Positions 1-5,710 of a DNA stretch of 7,216 bases are shown here, piece by piece; the first letter of the stretch is position 1; every line of letters begins with the position of its first letter. The notes below the pieces were generated by a model. It did not search any database. It had not been told where the DNA came from and was given only the letters and a program-made list of their open reading frames with translations. The stretch comes from ZC4RG30 sp039800965. Lineage in GTDB: Bacteria; Pseudomonadota; Gammaproteobacteria; Steroidobacterales; Steroidobacteraceae. The stretch lies in NCBI GenBank assembly GCA_039800965.1, contig JBDLPS010000021.1, forward strand, positions 1 to 7,216, written 5' to 3'. A program made the translations under genes and the position numbers.

Positions 1-1341
1 ACCGGGGATTACTAGACCTTCCGTCGCTGGAGGGTTTTCGCCGACGACTCCAACGAGCTCGAGAACCCCGAGGCCGAGCTCCGCATGGACGACGCGGTGG
101 ATGTCACGGCGGACGCGGAGATCGGCGGTTACGTCGAACAGCAGATCGAATCCGTCGCTTTCGGTCGTATCGCCGCGCAGCAGGCCAAGCAGGTCATGGT
201 GCAGAAAGTGCGCGAGGCCGAGCGCGCGCAGGTCGTTGATGCCTACCAGGACCGCGTCGGTACATTGATCAGCGGCGTGGTCAAGCGCGTCGACCGCAAC
301 GGGCTGTTCATCGACCTCGGCGGAAATGCCGAAGGATTCGTGCCGCGCAACGAGATGATCCCGCGCGAGGCCTTGAAGCCACAGGATCGCGTCAAGGCGT
401 TCCTCAAGGACGTGCGCTCGGAGCCGCGCGGCCCGCAGTTGTTCATGTCGCGCACGGCGCCTGAGTTCCTCATCGAGCTGTTCAAGCTCGAGGTGCCTGA
501 GGTCGGTATGGGCACGATCGAAATCCTCGGCGCCGCCCGCGATCCGGGCGTCCGCGCCAAGATCGCCGTGCGCAGCAACGAGCCGCGCATCGACCCTGTG
601 GGCGCCTGCGTGGGCATGCGAGGTTCCCGCGTGCAGGCAGTCTCGAACGAGATCGCCGGCGAGCGCGTGGACATCATTCCTTTCGACGAGAATCCCGCCC
701 AGTTCGTGATCAACGCGATGTCGCCCGCGGAAGTGCTGTCCATCGTTGTCGACGAGGATTCGCATTCGATGGATATCGCCGTGGCCGAGGACAAGCTCTC
801 GCAGGCCATCGGCCGCGGTGGGCAGAATATCCGCCTGGCGAGTCAGCTCAGTGGCTGGGAACTCAACGTCATGACGGAGTCCGATGCCGAGGCGAAGAGC
901 GAGTCCGAGTCGCAGAAGCTCGTTCAGAACTTCATGAAGCAGCTCGATGTGGACCAGGACGTGGCGACCATCCTCGTGCAGGAGGGCTTCTCTACCATCG
1001 AGGAACTCGCCTACGTTCCGGTCAGCGAACTGGCCAACATTTCCGAGTTCGACGAGGAAATGGTCAAGGAACTGCGCAACCGCGCTCGCGATGTGCTGCT
1101 CACGCAGGCGATCGCGAGCGAGGAAGGTTTCGAGCAGTCCTTGCCCGCGGATGACCTGCTGCAGTTGCCGGGCATGAGCCCCGACCTCGCCCTGGCGCTC
1201 GCCGTGAAGGGCGTCCGCACGCGGGAGGATCTGGCCGAACAGTCCATCGACGACCTGTCGGATATCGCCGGCCTTGATGATCAGGCGGCAGGCGCGCTGA
1301 TCATGAAGGCGCGCGAGATCTGGTTCCAGGGCGCCAAGTAA
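1..1341 (+). CDS. nusA: Transcription termination/antitermination factor NusA, 5'-truncated, with one in-frame stop
   Basis: NusA binds RNA polymerase and nascent RNA in the cytoplasm and modulates pausing, intrinsic and Rho-dependent termination and rRNA antitermination. The reading frame is homologous to NusA from the first base: GDY, then TAG at 13-15, then TFRRW, matching E. coli GDFDTFRRW around residues 54-61, so about 53 N-terminal residues lie outside the window. Counting residues from the ATG at 85, I see an S1 domain (about 56-110), KH1 with GMRG at 177-180, KH2 with GRGG at 243-246, and two C-terminal acidic helix-hairpin-helix repeats (about 283-338 and 354-412), as in gammaproteobacterial NusA. 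It ends in TAA at 1339-1341. ATG 85 has no ribosome binding site and lies inside conserved sequence, so it is not the native start; starting there would lose the RNA polymerase-binding N-terminal domain. infB follows after 23 nt. Identity is certain; intactness is not. Confidence 0.95.
13..15 (+). other. In-frame amber codon inside nusA
   Basis: The codon TAG lies between GDY and TFRRW of NusA. Homologues, as I remember them, have an acidic residue here (D57 in E. coli, Glu in Xanthomonas), so a single G-to-T change from GAG would explain it. The frame is kept on both sides, so this is a substitution and not an indel. It lies within the first 15 bases of the window, which fits an error at a contig or read end, although a real nonsense mutation cannot be excluded from sequence alone. 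Confidence 0.85.
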
Positions 1342-1364
1342 GCGGAAAGCGGGACGCATAAACC

Positions 1365-4025
1365 ATGGCAGATGTCACAGTCGCGCAATTCGCCGAAGTA
1401 CTGAAGGTCCCCGTCGACCGGCTGCTCGTTCAGCTGGAACAGGCGGGGATCCCGGTCAGTGGCGCCAACGATCTCATCGGCGACGAGGCCAAGATGGAGC
1501 TGCTCACGCACTTGCGTCGCAGCCACGGCAGCGCCGAGGAGCCGGCTTCGCCCACGAAGATCACGCTCAAGCGCAAGACCCAGAGCGAGCTGAAGCTCGC
1601 CAGCACGCAGGGTCGCGCCCGCACCGTCAACGTGGAGGTGCGCGTGAAGCGCACCTACGTGAAGCGGGATGTGCTCGAGGAGCAGGCTCGCGTCCAGCAG
1701 GAGCAGGTCGACCAGAAGCGCAAGGATTCCGAGGATGCGCTGCGCGCCGAACAGGAGCGCGTCGAGGCGGAGCGCCGCGAAGCCGAGCGCATAGAGCAGG
1801 AAAAGCGTCGCCAGCTCGTCGAAGAGCAGGATCGCGCGCGGGAAGAGGAAAACCGCCGGATCGCGGAGCAGCGTGCGAAGGACGACGCCGAGTCCCGCGG
1901 TCGCGAACAGGTGGCCGACGACAAGGATCAGGAACGTGAGGACGCCGCGCTGGAGCGTGAGCGCCAGGCCGAGGAGCGCATGCGCGCAGCCCAGGCCATG
2001 GAACAGGCGAACATCGCCCGCGTGCGTGCAGCCCTGACGCCCAAGCCGGCCCCCGTTGCGCCTCCGCCTCCGCCGGCTCCCGTCAGGAACGAGCGCCAGG
2101 GATCCCAGGCGCCTGGTGCTGCGCGTGGCGAGAAGTCCTCGACGCGCTACGGCCGCCAGGAGCTCCATGTCTCCGGTGACATGAGCTCGCGTTTCAAGAA
2201 GAAGCCCAAGCAGCGTCTCCGCGGCCGCGCCAGCGGCGACGAAGTGCGCCACGGTTTCGAGATGCCTACTGCGCCGGTGAAGCGCGAAGTCGTGGTCGGC
2301 GAGACGATCACGGTCGCCGAGCTTGCCCAGCGCATGGCCGTCAAGGCCACGGAAGTCATCAAGGTGCTGATGAACCTCGGCATGATGGCGACCATCAACC
2401 AGCCTATCGACCAGGATACGGCCGTCCTCGTCGTCGAGGAGATGGGGCATTCGGCCAAGCCGGTCAAGGAAAACGAGATCGAGGAAGGCCTGCAGGGCGA
2501 CGTGGGCGAGGACAAGCTCCTGCCGCGCCCTCCGGTCGTCACGGTCATGGGCCATGTCGACCACGGCAAGACCTCGTTGCTGGACTACATACGGCGCACC
2601 AAGGTCGCGACGGGCGAGGCCGGCGGCATCACGCAGCATATCGGCGCGTACCACGTCGAGACGCCGAAGGGCATGGTCACTTTCCTCGATACCCCGGGTC
2701 ACGCCGCGTTTACCGCTATGCGCGCCCGTGGCGCCAAGGCGACCGACGTCGTCGTTCTGGTCGTCGCGGCGGATGACGGTGTCATGCCGCAGACGATCGA
2801 GGCTATCCAGCACGCCAAAGCGGCCGGTGTCCCGATCGTCGTGGCGATGAACAAGATCGACAAGCCCGAGGCCGATCCGGATCGCGTGCGCACCGAGCTG
2901 TCGGTCCACGAAATCATCTCGGAGGAGTGGGGCGGGTCGACGATGTTCGTCCCGGTTTCCGCGAAGACGGGGCAGGGCGTCGATGCCCTGCTCGAGGCGA
3001 TCCTCCTGCAGTCCGAAGTGCTGGAGCTCAAGGCACCGCGCGAAGGCATGGCATCCGGCATCGTCGTCGAATCGAGCATCGAAAAGGGTCGCGGCGCTGT
3101 CGCGACGGTGCTGGTCAAGCGTGGCACCCTGAAGCTCGGCGATCCCATCCTGGCCGGCCAGCAGTTCGGTCGCGTGCGCGCCATGTTCGACGAGGCCGGC
3201 AAGGCCGTCGAAGAGGCGCTGCCGTCGATGCCTGTGGTGGTGCTTGGCCTTGCTGCCGCGCCCAATGCGGGTGACGAGCTCCTCGTCGTCGAAAGCGATC
3301 GCAAGGCCCGCGAGGTCGCCTTGCACCGCCAGGGCAAGTTGCGCGACGTGCGCCAGGCCAGGGCGAGTGCCAAGCTCGAGGATGTCTTCTCGCAGATGGA
3401 AGAAGCCAAGGCCGGCGTCATCCCGATCGTCATCAAGACGGACGTGCAAGGTAGCGCCGAGGCATTGCGTGACGCGCTCACCAAGCTTTCGACCGCCGAG
3501 GTACAGGTCAAGGTGCTGGTCGCCAACGTCGGTGGCATCACGGCTTCCGATGCCCAGCTCGCTGCTGCATCAAAGGCCCGGATCATCGGCTTCAACGTTC
3601 GTGCCGACGCCGGTGCGCGCGACATGATCAAGGAGCATGGTCTCGATGTGCGCTACTACAGCGTCATCTACGAGGCCATCGACGATGTGAAGGCCGTGAT
3701 GAGCGGCATGCTGGCTCCGGAGATCAAGGAGCAGATCGTCGGCATCGCGCAGGTCCGCGAAGTATTCCGTTCGAGCAAGTTCGGCGTCGTTGCCGGCTGC
3801 CTCGTCATGGAAGGCACCGTCAAGCGCAATAATCCGATCCGTGTGTTGCGCGAGAACGTGGTCATCTTCGAGGGAGCGCTCGAGTCGCTGCGTCGTTTCA
3901 AGGACGAGGCGAACGAGGTTCGTGCCGGGACCGAGTGCGGCATCGGTGTCAAGAACTACCAGGACGTGCGCGTCGGCGACCAGATCGAGTGCTTCTCGCG
4001 CGTCGAAGTCGCGCGCTCGATCTGA
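1365..4025 (+). CDS. infB: Translation initiation factor IF-2
   Basis: IF2 is the GTPase that recruits fMet-tRNA to the 30S P site and promotes 50S joining. The 886 aa length is close to E. coli IF2 (890 aa). Domains in order: an N-terminal IF2_N module (about 1-52); an IF2-associated segment rich in Lys/Arg (about 65-104); a long Glu/Arg-rich stretch likely to form an extended helix (about 104-222); a Pro/Ala linker (about 226-240); a second IF2_N module (about 307-362); and the G domain, with G1 GHVDHGKT 396-403, G2 GGITQHIG 420-427, G3 DTPGH 442-446, G4 NKID 496-499 and G5 SAK 532-534. The remaining domains (about 555-886) match the IF2 beta-barrel, domain III and initiator-tRNA-binding C-terminus. 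The start is the first ATG after nusA and gives the expected N-terminus MADVTVAQFA; a weak GGGA lies 10 nt upstream. It ends in TGA, 9 nt before rbfA. All GTPase motifs are intact. Confidence 0.99.
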   Translation: MADVTVAQFAEVLKVPVDRLLVQLEQAGIPVSGANDLIGDEAKMELLTHLRRSHGSAEEPASPTKITLKRKTQSELKLASTQGRARTVNVEVRVKRTYVKRDVLEEQARVQQEQVDQKRKDSEDALRAEQERVEAERREAERIEQEKRRQLVEEQDRAREEENRRIAEQRAKDDAESRGREQVADDKDQEREDAALERERQAEERMRAAQAMEQANIARVRAALTPKPAPVAPPPPPAPVRNERQGSQAPGAARGEKSSTRYGRQELHVSGDMSSRFKKKPKQRLRGRASGDEVRHGFEMPTAPVKREVVVGETITVAELAQRMAVKATEVIKVLMNLGMMATINQPIDQDTAVLVVEEMGHSAKPVKENEIEEGLQGDVGEDKLLPRPPVVTVMGHVDHGKTSLLDYIRRTKVATGEAGGITQHIGAYHVETPKGMVTFLDTPGHAAFTAMRARGAKATDVVVLVVAADDGVMPQTIEAIQHAKAAGVPIVVAMNKIDKPEADPDRVRTELSVHEIISEEWGGSTMFVPVSAKTGQGVDALLEAILLQSEVLELKAPREGMASGIVVESSIEKGRGAVATVLVKRGTLKLGDPILAGQQFGRVRAMFDEAGKAVEEALPSMPVVVLGLAAAPNAGDELLVVESDRKAREVALHRQGKLRDVRQARASAKLEDVFSQMEEAKAGVIPIVIKTDVQGSAEALRDALTKLSTAEVQVKVLVANVGGITASDAQLAAASKARIIGFNVRADAGARDMIKEHGLDVRYYSVIYEAIDDVKAVMSGMLAPEIKEQIVGIAQVREVFRSSKFGVVAGCLVMEGTVKRNNPIRVLRENVVIFEGALESLRRFKDEANEVRAGTECGIGVKNYQDVRVGDQIECFSRVEVARSI

Positions 4026-4034
4026 CGGCAAGGC

Positions 4035-4397
4035 ATGGGACGTTCAGGGCCTAGCCAGCGGCACCAGCGGATCGAGGCGGAGATGCTCCGCACGATCGCC
4101 GAGCTGATCCGGCGCGAGGTGAAAGATCCTCGCGTAGGGCTGGTCACCGTGACGGCGGTCAAGGCTGCCCAGGACCTCAGCGAGGCGAGGGTCTTCGTGC
4201 TGCCTTTCGGGGGCGGGGAGCCCGGGCCGGAGTTCCTGGAAGGGCTGACCAAGGCAGCGGGTTTCCTGAGGGGCGAAGTCGGACGTCGCGTCGGCCTGCG
4301 GCATGCGCCGCGCCTTTCGTTCGAGGTCGACGACACCTTCGACAAGGCGGCCCGCCTCACCGCCCTCATCTCGGAAGCGGTCAAGCGCGATTCATGA
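4035..4397 (+). CDS. rbfA: 30S ribosome-binding factor RbfA
   Basis: RbfA is a small KH-fold protein that binds immature 30S subunits, helps 16S rRNA 5'-end maturation and is needed for cold adaptation in E. coli. The 120 aa product has the family pattern: an N-terminal basic helix with RIEAEMLRTIAELI (about 12-25), then the DPRVG turn (about 31-35), a beta strand with ARVFVLPF, the interrupted KH motif AAG in the LTKAAGFLRG segment, and the end pattern VGLRHAPRLSFEVDDTF. It is slightly shorter than E. coli RbfA (133 aa), mainly because the C-terminal tail is short. The start ATG has AAGG almost directly before it, so its Shine-Dalgarno spacing is poor; close spacing to infB (9 nt) suggests translation follows from the upstream gene. 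Its last codon overlaps the truB start. Assignment rests on the motif pattern and on the infB-rbfA-truB order. Confidence 0.96.
   Translation: MGRSGPSQRHQRIEAEMLRTIAELIRREVKDPRVGLVTVTAVKAAQDLSEARVFVLPFGGGEPGPEFLEGLTKAAGFLRGEVGRRVGLRHAPRLSFEVDDTFDKAARLTALISEAVKRDS
4394..4397 (+). promoter_or_regulatory. ATGA stop-start overlap joining rbfA and truB
   Basis: The truB start ATG (4394-4396) shares bases with the rbfA stop TGA (4395-4397). No good Shine-Dalgarno sits at normal distance; the nearest purine run, GGAAG, is about 16 nt upstream. This arrangement is a classic sign of translational coupling by terminating ribosomes. The coupling itself is inferred. Confidence 0.75.
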
Positions 4398-5281
4398 CCT
4401 CCGGCATCCTGCTGCTGGACAAGCCCGCAGGGCTCTCGTCCAACGGCGCCCTCCAGCGTGTCCGCCATGCCTTCGGGCGCATCAAGGCCGGGCATACCGG
4501 CAGCCTCGATCCCATGGCGACAGGCATGCTGCCAATCTGTCTTGGCGAGGCGACGAAGGTCGCCGGGGACTTGCTCGATGGCCGCAAGGCCTACACCTTC
4601 ACGGCCCGTCTCGGGGCGCGTACTTCCACCGGCGACCTGGAAGGCGAGGTGGTGGAGAGCCTGCCCGTTCCGTCTGATGCGGCCGCCCGCCTGGCAGTTG
4701 CTGCCGGGGCCTTCCGCGGCCCGCAACGCCAGATTCCCCCGATGTACTCCGCCCTGAAGCGGGACGGACAGCCGCTGTACCGCCTCGCCCGACAGGGACT
4801 GGAGGTCGAACGGGCCTCACGCGACATCGTGATCCACGCGCTGGAGTTGCTCGGTCTCGATGGGGTGGATTCGCGCTGGCGGGTGGAGTGTTCCAAAGGC
4901 ACTTACGTGCGCGTCCTCGCGGAGGACATCGCCCGGCAGGCGGGAACCTGTGCCCACCTGTCTGCGTTGCGCCGGGAATGGGCAGAGCCTTTCCAGGGGC
5001 TGCCCATGGCCACGATGGAGCAGGTTTTGTCGGCGCCTGGTGCCATCCCCCTGCTGAATGCCGATGCGGCATTGCCGCAGTTGCCGGCGGTCACGCTCCT
5101 CCCCGGGGCGGCCACCCGCCTGCAGCACGGGCAGCAGGTCCATGCGGGTCCGGACGCGAGGCCGGGCCGGTGCCGGGTATACGCCGCCGGGGGCGTCTTC
5201 CTCGGCGTCGGGGAGGTTCTGGGCGACGGGGCCCTGCAGCCGCGCCGTCTTTTCAACGATTTGGACCCTCGGACGACTTGA
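4394..5281 (+). CDS. truB: tRNA pseudouridine(55) synthase TruB
   Basis: TruB isomerises U55 to pseudouridine in the T-loop of tRNAs and also acts as a tRNA folding chaperone. The 295 aa product opens with the family start GILLLDKPAG, followed by GHTGSLDPMATGMLP, in which Asp39 is the catalytic aspartate (E. coli Asp48). Tyr67 in the AYTFTARLG segment matches the conserved active-site Tyr76 of E. coli, and Arg173 in CSKGTYVR matches Arg181. QIPPMYSALK (113-122) is another family hallmark. The C-terminal part (about 230-287) fits the TruB PUA-like domain, ending in a PRRLF pattern near 283-287. Compared with E. coli (314 aa) it lacks the short basic extension before GILLLDKP, which agrees with the overlapping start at rbfA. 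It ends in TGA, and that stop lies inside the predicted -35 box of the rpsO promoter. Confidence 0.98.
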   Translation: MTSGILLLDKPAGLSSNGALQRVRHAFGRIKAGHTGSLDPMATGMLPICLGEATKVAGDLLDGRKAYTFTARLGARTSTGDLEGEVVESLPVPSDAAARLAVAAGAFRGPQRQIPPMYSALKRDGQPLYRLARQGLEVERASRDIVIHALELLGLDGVDSRWRVECSKGTYVRVLAEDIARQAGTCAHLSALRREWAEPFQGLPMATMEQVLSAPGAIPLLNADAALPQLPAVTLLPGAATRLQHGQQVHAGPDARPGRCRVYAAGGVFLGVGEVLGDGALQPRRLFNDLDPRTT

Positions 5282-5306
5282 GGGACGTGATCCGGGCGGC
5301 TAGAAT
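5278..5306 (+). promoter_or_regulatory. Predicted sigma70 promoter of rpsO
   Basis: TTGAGG at 5278-5283 (four of six bases of TTGACA) and TAGAAT at 5301-5306 (five of six of TATAAT) are separated by exactly 17 nt. A G/C-rich discriminator follows, which places the start of transcription near 5313. The -35 box overlaps the truB stop codon. A dedicated rpsO promoter between truB and rpsO is known in E. coli, which supports this call. It would raise rpsO (and read-through pnp) expression above that of the long nusA-infB transcript. Confidence 0.75.
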
Positions 5307-5312
5307 GCCGCG

Positions 5313-5337
5313 CTTCAAACAAGGGCATATACCAAAC
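5313..5337 (+). promoter_or_regulatory. Short rpsO leader with weak ribosome binding site
   Basis: From the inferred transcription start to the S15 start codon there are only about 25 nt. AAGGG at 5321-5325 is the sole Shine-Dalgarno-like element, 12 nt before ATG 5338, a little further away than usual. No pseudoknot or long hairpin fits in this stretch. The leader boundary depends on the promoter prediction. Confidence 0.5.
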
Positions 5338-5607
5338 ATGGCGTTATCGACTGAAAAGAAGAGCGGGATCGTTGCACAGTTCCGCCGCGAACCGAATGAC
5401 ACGGGCTCGCCGGAAGTGCAGATCGCTCTGCTGTCCGAGCGCATCACCGGTCTCGGTGGCCATTTCCAGACCCACAAGGGCGACCACTCGTCCCGTCGCG
5501 GACTCGTCAAGCTGGTCAACCAGCGTCGCAAGCTGCTCGACTACCTGAAGTCCACGCAGCCTCAGAAGTACCAGGAAGTCGTCGAGCGGTTGGGTCTCCG
5601 CCGCTGA
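5338..5607 (+). CDS. rpsO: 30S ribosomal protein S15
   Basis: S15 is a primary-binding protein of the 30S platform; it binds the 16S rRNA three-way junction in the central domain and contributes to an intersubunit bridge. At 89 aa it has exactly the E. coli length and begins MALSTE like its homologues. Visible hallmarks are DTGSPEVQ (21-28), the rRNA-contact loop with His42, Asp49 and Ser52 followed by SRRGL, then QRRKLLDYL (62-70) and the C-terminal ERLGLRR. The reading frame stays open far upstream, back through truB in another frame, but only ATG 5338 gives the S15 N-terminus. It has its own predicted promoter immediately upstream and a terminator-like hairpin 13 nt after its TGA. Confidence 0.99.
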   Translation: MALSTEKKSGIVAQFRREPNDTGSPEVQIALLSERITGLGGHFQTHKGDHSSRRGLVKLVNQRRKLLDYLKSTQPQKYQEVVERLGLRR

Positions 5608-5619
5608 CGAAAGCCGAGC

Positions 5620-5661
5620 CGGGCCGCGCCGTTCAACCAACCGCGCGGCCCGATTGCTTTT
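5620..5661 (+). terminator. Intrinsic terminator or attenuator between rpsO and pnp
   Basis: CGGGCCGCGC (5620-5629) and GCGCGGCCCG (5643-5652) form a perfect 10-bp stem with a 13-nt loop, followed by ATTGCTTTT (5653-5661). This is the shape of a Rho-independent terminator with a modest T tract. In E. coli a partial terminator occupies the same place, ending part of the rpsO transcripts and letting others read into pnp. No clear promoter is visible between this hairpin and pnp, so partial read-through is the simplest reading. Confidence 0.85.
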
Positions 5662-5710
5662 CCGGGTCGGGTTTCCCGTCCGCCGCCTTATTCGCAGAGG
5701 TCACGTCATC
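5662..5710 (+). promoter_or_regulatory. pnp leader with ribosome binding site
   Basis: This 49-nt stretch contains a 4-bp mini-hairpin (CGGG 5668-5671, TTT, CCCG 5675-5678) and an AGAGG ribosome binding site (5696-5700), 10 nt before the GTG start. I see neither a convincing -35/-10 pair nor a long double-stranded stem of the kind RNase III cuts in the E. coli pnp leader. Confidence 0.5.

Noticed and set aside
85..87. ATG 85 as the true start of NusA.
   Set aside because: Homology continues upstream of it, there is no Shine-Dalgarno, and the resulting protein would lack the N-terminal domain. It is simply the first ATG after the in-frame TAG.
1281..3449. A 722-codon open frame on the - strand opposite infB.
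   Set aside because: It is antisense to an intact, motif-complete IF2 gene; long antisense frames are expected in GC-rich genes with biased third positions. The product is His/Arg/Asp/Leu-rich with no recognisable motif.
4888..5337. A 150-codon in-frame upstream extension of S15, starting inside truB.
   Set aside because: The extension lies out of frame within truB, is rich in Gly/Arg/Pro, and has no counterpart in S15, which is 89 aa from ATG 5338.
5654..5692. A promoter for pnp using TTGCTT and CTTATT.
   Set aside because: The spacing is about 27 nt, far from the 16-18 nt needed, and the boxes are poor matches.
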